In this document: positions 45,024-54,178 of the stretch, piece by piece
How the letters are laid out: each line of letters opens with the position of its first letter
Position numbering within the stretch: the stretch's first letter is position 1
NCBI RefSeq assembly: GCF_000168715.1
Contig: NZ_AASE01000002.1
Location: 124,001 to 188,000 of the forward strand
Reading direction: 5' to 3'
Length of the DNA: 64,000 nucleotides
From: Chlorobium ferrooxidans DSM 13031
GTDB taxonomy: Bacteria; Bacteroidota; Chlorobiia; Chlorobiales; Chlorobiaceae
Translations under genes and position numbers: made by a program
Notes under the pieces: generated by a model
The model's database searches: none
Seen by the model: the letters and a program-made list of their open reading frames with translations, nothing else
What the model was told of the DNA's origin: nothing

Positions 45024-45620
45024 TCAGCTTTTTTGCAGTCTGTTCGCGTACAGCCACTGCATAACCATGTGTCCGACAATGAGCTGCATATCTTCAGCTA
45101 TCTGCATGTCATCCACTGCGAAGTGAATGGATTCATCGGCAAGCTCCATGCATCTGCCCCCGCTGTAGCCAAGTATCGCATAGGATTTTACTCCGAGATC
45201 CTTTGCCTTTTCAAGAGCACATGTAATGTTCGCTGAGTTCCCGCTGCCGCTGAGAGCAATGAGCAGGTCGCCTTTCACTGCCTGAACTGCGAGCTGTTCC
45301 GAAAACACATGTTCATAGCCCAGATCATTGGCAAGACAGGTCATAACCGCCGGGTTTGCTGATAATGCCAGCACTTTCATCCCCGCCCCGAAGCTTTTGG
45401 ATATGCCGTAAAGGAAGTCATTTGCCATATGAATGGCATTGGCGGCACTTCCACCATTTCCACAGATAAATACTCTTTGACCGGCTTGCCAGCAGAGCAG
45501 CATATCTTCGGCAAGTTTTTTCACCCCGGACCAGTCGGCATTGGCCAGAACATTCTGAAGCCGGCAGGAGTATTCTGTGAAAAAATCTTTTTCCTGGCTG
45601 TTTGTGATCATATCGTGCAC
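45024..45620 (-). CDS. SIS-domain isomerase, GmhA-like
   Basis: The 198 residues have the GmhA layout: ICGNGGSAANAIHMANDF near 53, SGSGNSANI near 123 and AEDMQLIVGHM near 175. GmhA isomerises sedoheptulose-7-phosphate to D-glycero-D-manno-heptose-7-phosphate using a bound zinc. From memory of the family ligands, the first His and last His are kept, but the Glu four residues after the first is Asp, and the Gln eight residues before the last His is Glu. The substrate may therefore differ. Its neighbours include a split transketolase, which can make sedoheptulose-7-phosphate. Confidence 0.85.
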   Translation of the reverse strand: MHDMITNSQEKDFFTEYSCRLQNVLANADWSGVKKLAEDMLLCWQAGQRVFICGNGGSAANAIHMANDFLYGISKSFGAGMKVLALSANPAVMTCLANDLGYEHVFSEQLAVQAVKGDLLIALSGSGNSANITCALEKAKDLGVKSYAILGYSGGRCMELADESIHFAVDDMQIAEDMQLIVGHMVMQWLYANRLQKS

Positions 45621-46562
45621 TTACTTTGCAAGGTCGTTTTGCTGCATCCACTTCAGGTTGTAAAAATGGTCCTCGTCACGGAGCGTTCCCGCGCGATATT
45701 TTTCAATGATCTCACCGATCGCATCTTCCACCGTTTTCTTCGGCCTGAAACCCGTAGCAAGCAGCTTGTCGGAATTAACACGATAGGAGCGGGGATCATT
45801 TGATTCCGTTACGGCAATCCCTGCTGGCACATGCCGGGTAACCAGCCTGGCTATATCCAGTATCGAGATGTTTTCGAATCCGGCATTATAGATACCGCCA
45901 AGTTCCGGATGATCGATCAGATGCAGATAGACATCGGTAATATCATCAATATGGATATTGGGACGAATCTGGTTGCCGCCGAATACGGTGATGAGTCCAT
46001 TGGTCAATGCCTGGATTGTCAGCAGGTTAACGGAAACGTCAAAGCGCATTCGCGGTGAATATCCGCAGACGGTTGCCGGCCGGACAATCTGCACGGCAAA
46101 ATCGTCCTGATAGCTGAGCAGAACACGCTCGGCAACCATCTTGGTTTTGTTGTATTCGGAAATCGGTTTGAGTTCGAGCTCTTCAGTTACCTGCAGCTCC
46201 TCCTTGATGCCGTATACGCTGCCCGATGAGGCATAGATAAACTGTCTGACTCCGGTTCTTCTTGCCTTGTCGGCCAACTGCATGGTCGAAAGGGCGCTTA
46301 CTTCCCATGTCAGTTTCGGGTTCAGGTCGCCGCAGGGGTCGTTGGCAATTGAGGAGAGATGAATAATGCAGTCAACACCGGTCAGAGGGATCGATTCGAT
46401 GTCACGCACGTCGCCCTTGACAACCGTGAGTTTTTTATGCGGTTCGAGAAAGTTGCCGAACCACTGCAGATCGAAAGCAATGACTTCATAGTCCCGCGCA
46501 AGCAGCTTCGGGATCAGTACATGACCTTTATATCCGCAGCCGCCTGTTACAAGAATTTTCAT
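45621..46562 (-). CDS. NAD-dependent epimerase/dehydratase
   Basis: The 313-residue extended SDR has VTGGCGYKGHVLIPKLL at the N-terminus, YASSGSVYG with the catalytic Ser, and YNKTK for the Tyr-Lys pair. RPATVCGYSPRMRFDVSVN is the substrate-side loop. A similar protein lies at 57845-58780. It is coupled to the SIS gene with no gap. The product sugar cannot be predicted. Confidence 0.88.
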   Translation of the reverse strand: MKILVTGGCGYKGHVLIPKLLARDYEVIAFDLQWFGNFLEPHKKLTVVKGDVRDIESIPLTGVDCIIHLSSIANDPCGDLNPKLTWEVSALSTMQLADKARRTGVRQFIYASSGSVYGIKEELQVTEELELKPISEYNKTKMVAERVLLSYQDDFAVQIVRPATVCGYSPRMRFDVSVNLLTIQALTNGLITVFGGNQIRPNIHIDDITDVYLHLIDHPELGGIYNAGFENISILDIARLVTRHVPAGIAVTESNDPRSYRVNSDKLLATGFRPKKTVEDAIGEIIEKYRAGTLRDEDHFYNLKWMQQNDLAK

Positions 46563-46583
46563 AGACCCTGGTTTCCTCTTAGT

Positions 46584-47780
46584 TTATTGAAGCAATGATA
46601 ACAAATTATCCGCAATTGTTTTACCGATTGCAAGCGATGCCGTGGCCGCGGGAGAGGGGGCGTTGCAGACGTGAATTATATTGCGGCTGACTCTGAAGTC
46701 AAAATCATCAAGCAGCTTTCCGCTGCGGTCACAGGCCTGGGCCCGGATACCTGAACCTCCGGGTTCAAGATCTTCCGCCTGAATTTCAGGAACAAGATTC
46801 TGCAATGCCCTCACAAATGCCTGCTTGCTGAACGAACGGTGATACTCTCCCAGACCGCTGCGCCAGTGCTTTGCCGCTACTTTGTGAAAGCCGGGCCAGG
46901 CAAGGGCATCGAGGGTATCACGCAGGTTGAAGTCGGTTTTTTGATAGGCTTCACGGCCAAATGCAAACACAGCGTTCGGGCCGCACTCTACTCCTCCATT
47001 GATCATTCTGGTGAAGTGTACTCCAAGAAACGGGAACGCCGGATCGGGTACCGGATAGATCAGGTGATTGACAAGTCGGGCAGATGATGGCCTGAGCTTG
47101 TAGTACTCACCCCGAAAAGGGAGAATTCGCAAGGGAAGCGCAGGTTCGGTCTGTCGGGCCAGCCGGTCGGATTGCAGACCGGCGCAGGCTACAACCGCGT
47201 TGCCTTTCCATGTTCGTGATGCGCCGATTACCTCAACCTGATTTCCGTTCTGCCGAATCTCCTCTACTCTCTCGCCAAGAACAATCTCTCCTCCCATTTC
47301 AGTGATTTTTTCAGCATACTTTTCAGCTACGGCAGGATAATCCACAATCCCCGCTTCCGGTACGAGCAGACCACTGATACCTGTACAGTGCGGTTCAATG
47401 TCACGGATTTCGGCCGGATTTAAAAATTTGAGTCCCTGAAGACCGTTTGCCACTCCTCTTCGATGGAGTTCCTGTAACTGCGGCAGCGCCTGCTCGGAGG
47501 TTGCCACAACGATTTTTCCGCATATTTCGTGCCTGATATTTTCCTCCCGGCAAAATCTGAGGAGCCGGTCATATCCTTCACGGCAGTTGATGGCTTTCAG
47601 CGACCCCGGCTTGTAGTAGAGACCTGAATGGATCACACCGCTGTTGTGACCGGTCTGATGTGCGGCTATTGTCTGCTCTTTTTCTACAAGAACAAGACGG
47701 GTTCCGGGACGTGCCTGTAAAATATGCAGTGCTGTGGATAGACCGAGTATGCCTCCACCGATAACGATTATACCTTGCAT
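46584..47780 (-). CDS. lhgO: LhgO-like FAD-dependent 2-hydroxyacid oxidase
   Basis: The 398-residue protein starts GIIVIGGGILGLSTALHIL, the FAD site. It has TGHNSGVIHSGLYYKPGSLKA, which is diagnostic of L-2-hydroxyglutarate oxidase, and ends with a second FAD contact near APSPAATASLAIG. The true start is ATG 47780; the frame is open 146 codons further but that part is not protein-like. LhgO is normally metabolic, so its place between an epimerase and a polymerase gene suggests a hydroxyacid or sugar-acid substituent is processed here (inference). Confidence 0.88.
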   Translation of the reverse strand: MQGIIVIGGGILGLSTALHILQARPGTRLVLVEKEQTIAAHQTGHNSGVIHSGLYYKPGSLKAINCREGYDRLLRFCREENIRHEICGKIVVATSEQALPQLQELHRRGVANGLQGLKFLNPAEIRDIEPHCTGISGLLVPEAGIVDYPAVAEKYAEKITEMGGEIVLGERVEEIRQNGNQVEVIGASRTWKGNAVVACAGLQSDRLARQTEPALPLRILPFRGEYYKLRPSSARLVNHLIYPVPDPAFPFLGVHFTRMINGGVECGPNAVFAFGREAYQKTDFNLRDTLDALAWPGFHKVAAKHWRSGLGEYHRSFSKQAFVRALQNLVPEIQAEDLEPGGSGIRAQACDRSGKLLDDFDFRVSRNIIHVCNAPSPAATASLAIGKTIADNLLSLLQ

Positions 47781-47883
47781 GAAAAAGAGTTGTCTGAGGT
47801 TGAACTGAGGTCGGATAACGGGAGGAAATAGCTTATGGCTGCAAAAAAGTGCCCCTGCGTGATCTTCTCCGCAACCGGCTTCG

Positions 47884-48945
47884 TCAGAGAAACAGGAAAT
47901 TCCGGTACGGCAGCCAGTGGCTTGAGTGCTGACCGAAATTGAGCCAGACAAAAAGCGCTCCGATATAGAGCACCAGAACACACAGAATAAAAATCGTTCT
48001 GTTATAGACACTGGTAATAAAAATCGGCACTCTTGACAGGATGACAAGCTGCATGGGAAGAAAATAGAGCGCCATGCGGTCCACCGTTGTAGAAACGACA
48101 AACGCAAGGGGAAACATGACAAGGCTGGTAATACTGTAAATGGTCCATAATGCCCTGTCGCTGTACCGTTCAGCCCAGTGCTTTCTGAAGTAGAGAAAAA
48201 CCAGTGCTGAAGCGACATTCATTGTTACCCTGATCACTGCTCCGGACGACTCCATGCCCTGGGTATCCTCCACATAGTAATAGGTCAGACGGGCAATATG
48301 CTCGGCCATGAACCCGGCAAAAGCAATGAAAAAGAAGAGGATGAAAAAAAAGAGGTTTTTCAGGTTGGTCAGTGAATTGGTATAGAGAAATCCTACGGGC
48401 AGCATGAAGAGCGCTGTCTTGTGAAAAAGGGTACCGAGTACAACCATCATGTAGAATCTGGCCTGGCGTCCCTGCATCAGGTCAATCATCCCCCACATGA
48501 TGAAACCTATAGCCGAGGCCTGACGGGTATAGCCGGTTGCCACAACGATAACCAGATAGGGTATTGCCACCACCAGTGCAAGCCATGGAATGGGCATATG
48601 TTTACATACCCTGAGCAACCCCGCAACAAATATCATGGCACAGAAAAGGTTTGTTGCATAGATGCCGTTGAGATAGTTCAGTGACACCCAGTGAATCGCT
48701 TCAAACCCGTAGTCCTTGGAAATACTTCCCTCCGTCATTGCCTCGGGAAAGGAGATACCCTGCAGTCCGCTGTAATTCTCAAAATAGCTCTGCCAGTCAC
48801 CCCCCACCTCATGGCGCAGCCCGATGATCAGTATCAGAAAGGCGCCATAGAGAAACCACTGCAGATTCGGTAGCGCGCCCTTTGCCTTCCAGGGGCTTAT
48901 TCCCGCAACGAGAGGAACCAGCAGCATGAGCCAGTAGACAGTCAT
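47884..48945 (-). CDS. EpsG-family membrane protein, candidate polysaccharide polymerase
   Basis: The 353-residue protein has about ten hydrophobic segments. GLRHEVGGDWQSYFENY near residue 43 is the conserved periplasmic-loop signature of the EpsG/Wzy-like family. TGYTRQASAIGFIMWGM near 133 and FHKTALFMLPVGFLY near 172 are also typical. It may polymerise repeat units in a Wzy-dependent system. It overlaps asnB by 4 nt. The 103 bp between its stop and lhgO hold no evident signal. Confidence 0.85.
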   Translation of the reverse strand: MTVYWLMLLVPLVAGISPWKAKGALPNLQWFLYGAFLILIIGLRHEVGGDWQSYFENYSGLQGISFPEAMTEGSISKDYGFEAIHWVSLNYLNGIYATNLFCAMIFVAGLLRVCKHMPIPWLALVVAIPYLVIVVATGYTRQASAIGFIMWGMIDLMQGRQARFYMMVVLGTLFHKTALFMLPVGFLYTNSLTNLKNLFFFILFFFIAFAGFMAEHIARLTYYYVEDTQGMESSGAVIRVTMNVASALVFLYFRKHWAERYSDRALWTIYSITSLVMFPLAFVVSTTVDRMALYFLPMQLVILSRVPIFITSVYNRTIFILCVLVLYIGALFVWLNFGQHSSHWLPYRNFLFL

Positions 48946-50906
48946 CGGGTCTCCTCCAGCCAGGCCTGAAACATCAATACCGTCCAGAGCCGAACGGTCC
49001 AGTCGTGACGGCCGCTCAGATGCTGCTGCCAGATAGTGCGTATCGGCAGAGCGTTGAGATAGCCCTCTTCTTTAAGACGACGTTCATCCAGAAGTGCTTC
49101 TGCCCACTCTCTCAACGGGCCGCGAATCCACTGGCCGACAGGTATGCCGAAACCGGCTTTTGGCCGTTCGATAAGCTCCCGCGGTACATAGCTGTAGAGC
49201 ACCTGCCTTAAAGCCCATTTACCCTCGCCGCCCCTTATTTTCATATTCAGGGGAAGTCGCCATGCCAGTTCAGCAACGCGATGGTCAAGAAACGGAACCC
49301 TGGTTTCAAGGCTGACGCCCATTGCCGCACGATCCACTTTGGTCAAAATATCATCAGGAAGATAGGTAAGCGTGTCCCAGAGCATCATGCGCTCCTCCGG
49401 CTCGGAAAGCCCCGCCACAAGCGCGGCATTATCAAGCTGTGTAGCAAGCGTGCCGGCTCCCTTTGCCGGGTTCAGATCTGTCGGCCACTCGGTCACCAGA
49501 CTGCGATAGAGATCATCCAGACTGTTTACCGTCTGCATGCGGGTTGCCAGTTTATGAGCCTTGTCACCCAGTCGGGCGATGCTCCGTGAACCCGGAAGCA
49601 TGCCGCCAAGCTTGTCCCACGCTTCAGGAGACACACTCTGAATGCCCTGCCCCACAGCCCTGCGCAATACCGGCGGAAGCCAGTCGATGCGATTCCATAT
49701 CCGCTTTCCCCAGAAATAACGATTGTAGCCGCCAAACAGCTCATCACCCCCGTCTCCGGAGAGTGACACGGTAACCTTCTGACGGGCCGCCTTGCAGACG
49801 AAATAGGTTGGAATCTGCGAACTGTCGGCAAAGGGCTCGTCATATAAACGGGGCAAGAGAGGAATTGCAGAACGGGCATCGCCTGAAGAGACTCGCAGCT
49901 CGTGATGATCGGTTCCAAGATGGCGGGCAACTGCCAGTGCATGAGGCGATTCATCAAATCCGGCCTCTTCAAATCCTATGGTGAAGGTCTGGACCGGTCG
50001 ACGGGACTGCGCCTGCATCAGGGCTACAACTGTGGAGGAGTCAACTCCTCCCGAAAGAAACGCGCCAAGCGGCACATCAGCCACTGCCTGAATTTTAACT
50101 GCCTCACGCAGCGTGGCATCCAGCATGGCAACAGCCTCGCCTTCATCATGCAGCTGGTCGGCAAAGCCTTTCTGCACAGCATCGGTCAAAGTCCAGTACG
50201 GTTCGGTAACAGCTTCACTGTCTGCTCTCTCACCTGCACTTACGGTGAGTATGGTACCGGGAAGCAGCTTATGAATATCTTCGTAGATCGAATAGGGCGC
50301 CGGGATCGTGCAGAACTGGAAATAAAGGCCGAGTGCACTCCGGTTTACCGGATTGTCAAAACCGGGATATGCACGAAGGGTCTTGAGTTCGGAACCGAAA
50401 ACAAATGCCCGCCCTTCACCCCTGCCTGTCCATCCGTAATAGAGCGGTTTTTCTCCGAAGCGGTCGCGGGCCAGAACAAGGCGCATCTCAACCTTGTCCC
50501 ATAAGGCAAAGGCGAACATCCCTGCAGCGCGCTGCAGCGTGGCTTTCACTCCCCAGGCATCAAATCCGGCCAAAAGCGTTTCAGTATCCGAATGACCCCG
50601 CCACTCGGGGCTGAGCCCGTTTTGCTGAAGCTCGGAACGCAGCGTATTATGATTATAGATCTCGCCGTTAAAGGCAATGACAAATCGCCCGGAGGCAGAG
50701 TGCATGGGCTGATGGCCTGCTGAGGAGAGATCAATGATCGAGAGGCGACGGTGCCCCAGAGCTATACCTGAATCGCTGTCAGCCCAGGCTCCGGCATCGT
50801 CCGGTCCCCGGTGCTGGATAGCCAGAGCCATCCGGGTAACCAGAGCTTCCATACCATCCTTCGAACTGCCAGCAGCCCTACCCAAAAAACCTGTAAACCC
50901 GCACAT
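48942..50906 (-). CDS. asnB: Asparagine synthase (glutamine-hydrolysing), AsnB-type amidotransferase
   Basis: The 654 residues have the Ntn glutaminase domain (mature Cys2 in MCGFTGFLG, HRRLSIIDLS, NGEIYNH) and the synthase domain with SGGVDSSTVVALM near 283 and SGDGGDELFGGYNRY. AsnB paralogues are frequent in capsule and exopolysaccharide loci, where they may amidate sugar uronic acids. The UDP-HexNAc 6-dehydrogenase at 9596 would make such a uronate (inference). A true biosynthetic asparagine role is also possible. Confidence 0.92.
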   Translation of the reverse strand: MCGFTGFLGRAAGSSKDGMEALVTRMALAIQHRGPDDAGAWADSDSGIALGHRRLSIIDLSSAGHQPMHSASGRFVIAFNGEIYNHNTLRSELQQNGLSPEWRGHSDTETLLAGFDAWGVKATLQRAAGMFAFALWDKVEMRLVLARDRFGEKPLYYGWTGRGEGRAFVFGSELKTLRAYPGFDNPVNRSALGLYFQFCTIPAPYSIYEDIHKLLPGTILTVSAGERADSEAVTEPYWTLTDAVQKGFADQLHDEGEAVAMLDATLREAVKIQAVADVPLGAFLSGGVDSSTVVALMQAQSRRPVQTFTIGFEEAGFDESPHALAVARHLGTDHHELRVSSGDARSAIPLLPRLYDEPFADSSQIPTYFVCKAARQKVTVSLSGDGGDELFGGYNRYFWGKRIWNRIDWLPPVLRRAVGQGIQSVSPEAWDKLGGMLPGSRSIARLGDKAHKLATRMQTVNSLDDLYRSLVTEWPTDLNPAKGAGTLATQLDNAALVAGLSEPEERMMLWDTLTYLPDDILTKVDRAAMGVSLETRVPFLDHRVAELAWRLPLNMKIRGGEGKWALRQVLYSYVPRELIERPKAGFGIPVGQWIRGPLREWAEALLDERRLKEEGYLNALPIRTIWQQHLSGRHDWTVRLWTVLMFQAWLEETR

Positions 50907-50909
50907 CTG

Positions 50910-51992
50910 TTATTTTCCAATATTGTTAACCTTGGCCGCATCCTTCAACAGCGCCGCAAGTCGAGGGCCTGTAACCTGAATGCAGTACTCCCGTTCCACC
51001 TTCTGACGCCCTGCCAGCCCCATACGGTGGCGCAGCTCACTGTCATCCAGCAGCATCCTCAGCGATCGCTCCCACTCCCCGGCTGTATCCGCCAGAAAGC
51101 CGTTTATTCCATGTTCGACAATGTCACTGTTTACACCTACAGGTGATGCAACAACCGGCAGGGCACATGCCATATACTGAATCAGCTTGTAGCCGCACTT
51201 TCCCCTCTCGAACGGGGCATCAACCAGCGGCATGATACCGATATCAAAATCGGCAATATTTTCAACCTCGGTCTCCTCTCTCCACTCCACAGATTTCATG
51301 GGTAAACCAAGGGATTGCGCATCGATGCCTACGGCTGAAAAACATGCTCTCCCCTCATCTGACAAACGCAGGAAAACCTCTTTGTACTTCATGAGATTCA
51401 TTGCCGATGCTCGCTGGCCAATCCATCCGATACAGGGCATCGGCCCTTTATCCGACCTGTTGTGCCGCAGATTCACGTAGCGATCGAGATCAACTACTGT
51501 GGGAATGATCTCCACCCTGCCGGCACCGGCTTTACGGGCAAAATCGGCAAGATAGTTATTCCCTGCAATAACGAGCGCAGCCTTGCGCATCAACGCAGGA
51601 TGCTTGCCTGCAAGCAACCATCTGACAACCGCCCGGGGATGCAGATCATATAAATGAAAAAAAGCATCGTCATAATCAAGAACATAGGGAACCCGCCTTG
51701 AGAGCAGCATAAACTCGACCCAGGCCGGAAGCCAGGGCAGAATCTCTTTCTCTATCCAGATCAGATCAAATTTTCCGCGCTGAAGCAGTCTCTGCAGCCG
51801 TGCAAGATATGCCCGAACAATGTCGCCGGCATGACGGCGGTTATGCTGCAGACCTAACACATACTCATCCGAGAACAATGGCGATATCTCTACGTCAATG
51901 CCCGCTGATTCGAGCCAGGGGTTGTACTGCATCAAACGCATCCGGCTGCTTGCTCCCATTCGGGTGTAGCGGGAAAGTGCCAGTACCCTCAA
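50910..51992 (-). CDS. Glycosyltransferase, GT4-type
   Basis: The 360-residue GT-B protein starts at TTG 51992 with GGAGG six bases upstream. The frame is open to 52070 but the first 26 codons lie inside the neighbouring gene and lack a ribosome site. RVLALSRYTRMGASSRMR opens the N-terminal domain. Later GWIGQRAS, FDIGIMPLVDAPFERGKCG and KLIQYMACALPVVASPVG form the donor site. The start lies 2 bp past the stop of the glycosyltransferase gene at 51994. Confidence 0.88.
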   Translation of the reverse strand: MRVLALSRYTRMGASSRMRLMQYNPWLESAGIDVEISPLFSDEYVLGLQHNRRHAGDIVRAYLARLQRLLQRGKFDLIWIEKEILPWLPAWVEFMLLSRRVPYVLDYDDAFFHLYDLHPRAVVRWLLAGKHPALMRKAALVIAGNNYLADFARKAGAGRVEIIPTVVDLDRYVNLRHNRSDKGPMPCIGWIGQRASAMNLMKYKEVFLRLSDEGRACFSAVGIDAQSLGLPMKSVEWREETEVENIADFDIGIMPLVDAPFERGKCGYKLIQYMACALPVVASPVGVNSDIVEHGINGFLADTAGEWERSLRMLLDDSELRHRMGLAGRQKVEREYCIQVTGPRLAALLKDAAKVNNIGK

Positions 51993-51993
51993 C

Positions 51994-53199
51994 CTATACC
52001 TCCACGCTCTTGTAAACAGAAGTGTAACTGCGAACCCCTTCGTCAAGCGAAAAACAACGCACTGCGGCATTCCGGCAGCGTGCTTTGATGCCCTCTGTTT
52101 CGGTTAACTCAAGCAGGTCATGAACTGCCCTGGTCAGGGCCTCATCATCAAAACTGTTCACTGCAACCCCGACCTTCTCGTTTTCGAGAATGGCTGCCAT
52201 ATCGCCGACACCCCGGTTACTCAGACAGGGAACCCCGCAGCCAAGAAACTCGCCAAGTTTTGTCGGAGCTGTGGCTATTTTGGAATAGGTGGGATTATAA
52301 AAAAATATGCCCGCGTCCATCTCCTGCATGGCGCGGGCAACTCCTCTCTGGTCGGCAGCTTCGATCCGCACCAAATCTTTGTCAATGCCCATTGCCTTTA
52401 ACCTGTCACGAATGTAATCATGGCCGCCACGGTTGAGTATATGGAGCCGGGCACCGGGCACCTGCGCTCTGAGAAGTTGAAAACACCGCAGGGTTTCATC
52501 AAACAGATACCAGACACCCACTGAACCGACATAGCCGAGCGTAAAGGGATGAGCGGAATCGGGAGAGATGCCGTTTGATGGAGCAGGGCGAAACAGCTCC
52601 AGATCCGCACATGTCGTAATCACTTCGAACACCGGCATCCTGCCCTTCAGATAAGGAAAGGCGCGCATCTCGTCAACCGCCGACCTGGTCAGAGAGACCA
52701 CCACATCCGCATTGAGCAGAAAATGGCGTTCAAACCATTTTGCCGTCTGATAGAGGCGGCCCCCCTTCGGCCATAACCCCCCGTCAACACGTTCGTCAGC
52801 CCAGAAACCCCGCATATCAAAGATATATTTCACCCCTGTACAACGCTTCAGGAGAAGGGCAATAACGGATGAGACGTAACTGCGGGCATGCACGATGCGT
52901 AACCGGTAGCGCAGCACCAGCCAAAGGCCAACCGAAAAACCGCAGACAATATCCCATAATGTGGCCAGAGCCGACGGCTTTTTATGGTAGCGCAAGGGAT
53001 GCCAGACAATTCCTGCTGCGGCAATTGAAGCTGCTGTGCGGTGTCGTGCTATGTCGTCAGCCCAGTCTTCCGGCTTCTCGAAACTGAGAAGAAATATTCG
53101 CCGGTTTTCAGCCAGCCGCTTAAGGTATGCCAAAACCTGAGACTGGCCTAAAGGCTCCAGCATGCCGTCATAGGAGATATAGAGAACGCCTGACTTCAT
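51994..53199 (-). CDS. Glycosyltransferase family 4
   Basis: The 401 residues start VLYISYDGMLEPLGQSQVLAYL, the glycine-rich acceptor loop of GT4 enzymes. They contain LGYVGSVGVWYLFDETLRCF and MDAGIFFYNPTYSKIATAPTKLGEFLGCGVP, the donor-site region. A hydrophobic stretch at about 80-100 may help attach it to the membrane. It is probably one of the chain-assembly transferases. Specificity is unknown. Confidence 0.9.
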   Translation of the reverse strand: MKSGVLYISYDGMLEPLGQSQVLAYLKRLAENRRIFLLSFEKPEDWADDIARHRTAASIAAAGIVWHPLRYHKKPSALATLWDIVCGFSVGLWLVLRYRLRIVHARSYVSSVIALLLKRCTGVKYIFDMRGFWADERVDGGLWPKGGRLYQTAKWFERHFLLNADVVVSLTRSAVDEMRAFPYLKGRMPVFEVITTCADLELFRPAPSNGISPDSAHPFTLGYVGSVGVWYLFDETLRCFQLLRAQVPGARLHILNRGGHDYIRDRLKAMGIDKDLVRIEAADQRGVARAMQEMDAGIFFYNPTYSKIATAPTKLGEFLGCGVPCLSNRGVGDMAAILENEKVGVAVNSFDDEALTRAVHDLLELTETEGIKARCRNAAVRCFSLDEGVRSYTSVYKSVEV

Positions 53200-53246
53200 T
53201 GATTATCTGCAATAAAAACTTGGGTATAAACCATGTAGAGGGAGAT

Positions 53247-53281
53247 CTGACCGATACAAAAAGTAAAATTTCACCGGTCAG
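53247..53281. other. Intergenic inverted repeat (possible RNA hairpin)
   Basis: CTGACCG at 53247-53253 and CGGTCAG at 53275-53281 form a perfect 7-bp inverted repeat with a 21-nt AT-rich centre. It sits in the 88-bp gap between the methyltransferase stop (53288) and the glycosyltransferase start (53199). No T-run follows on either strand, so a pause, processing or protein-binding site is as likely as a terminator. Confidence 0.25.
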
Positions 53282-53287
53282 CGAAGC

Positions 53288-54178
53288 TCATTTTTTAATG
53301 TAAAGCCCTTGAAACCGGTTGCCGAAAGTAACGCCGAAAATCTTCAATCCTCCGGTTCGCAATGCGATATGTGCAATTATCCGCTTGATCCGGCCGCCTT
53401 CAATATAAGGCCAGCCTGATTCCGATACACGCCAAAACTGCTGTACAAGAGAGGGATCAATCCGTTTGAAAAATGCTGACTGCTGCTTTTCTCCTACCTG
53501 AAATAAATGGGTCGGAGGATGAGATGCACTGAATCTGCTGTGTAACGCCCTTTTGATGATGCCGATGCTCTTGGCGACCAAGTAAACCGGGCTTGGATTT
53601 ATTTCCAGCGGACCTTCGACATAAAGCACCCCCCCATGCCTGAGATAACCCAATAACTCTCTGAGTGTGGCAGCCGGATCGGGCAGATGCTCAAGAACAT
53701 CCCCCAGATGAAGAACATCAAAAGCCGGTTTTTCTGCTAAGCGGTTGAAACTCTCGACCGATATCGCCTTAAACCCGGTGTGCCTGGCTGCTGTTTCAGC
53801 TGCATCCGCATCGAATTCCACACCGAAAGGCACAAAACCGGCACTGCCCAGTGCCTTCAGAAAGCCGCCCGTACCGCATCCGTAATCCAGAACCAGCGAT
53901 CCCGGATTCACAAATTTCGCAAGAAGATCCGCCGATTCTTTATAGGCGGAATTGGCTGCTTTTTCTTTTTTTTCGTAGTGAACATCATGATAATTGGCCT
54001 TTGCATACATAAGCGCAAAGGTACTTCCATCAGGAACAGGATCGACAAATATGCTCGAACACCTGCGGCACTCGCAGTAATGAAACGGAACTCCGTTGAA
54101 AACGGTGGAATAAGGAAATGAGAGCTTTCTGGCGGAATCACCGCAAATCGGACAGTTTCTTGTATGAGCGTGAATCAA
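53288..54178 (-). CDS. SAM-dependent methyltransferase with N-terminal zinc ribbon
   Basis: The 296 residues begin with a Cys cluster (CPICG at 9-13, CECRRC near 34), followed by SLVLDYGCGTGGFLKALG, VLHLGDVLEHLPDP and LRHGGVLYVEGP of the methyltransferase core. A C-terminal half of about 90 residues may bind substrate. The start is TTG at 54178 with a near-perfect AAAGGAGG five to six bases upstream. This makes it overlap the upstream glycosyltransferase gene by 41 nt. Confidence 0.85.
   Translation of the reverse strand: MIHAHTRNCPICGDSARKLSFPYSTVFNGVPFHYCECRRCSSIFVDPVPDGSTFALMYAKANYHDVHYEKKEKAANSAYKESADLLAKFVNPGSLVLDYGCGTGGFLKALGSAGFVPFGVEFDADAAETAARHTGFKAISVESFNRLAEKPAFDVLHLGDVLEHLPDPAATLRELLGYLRHGGVLYVEGPLEINPSPVYLVAKSIGIIKRALHSRFSASHPPTHLFQVGEKQQSAFFKRIDPSLVQQFWRVSESGWPYIEGGRIKRIIAHIALRTGGLKIFGVTFGNRFQGLYIKK

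Noticed and set aside
46584-48218. Long open frame of 544 codons for the LhgO-like gene
   Set aside because: The first 146 codons are Ser/Cys/Phe-rich, have no family match and overlap the polymerase gene; the oxidase starts at ATG 47780.
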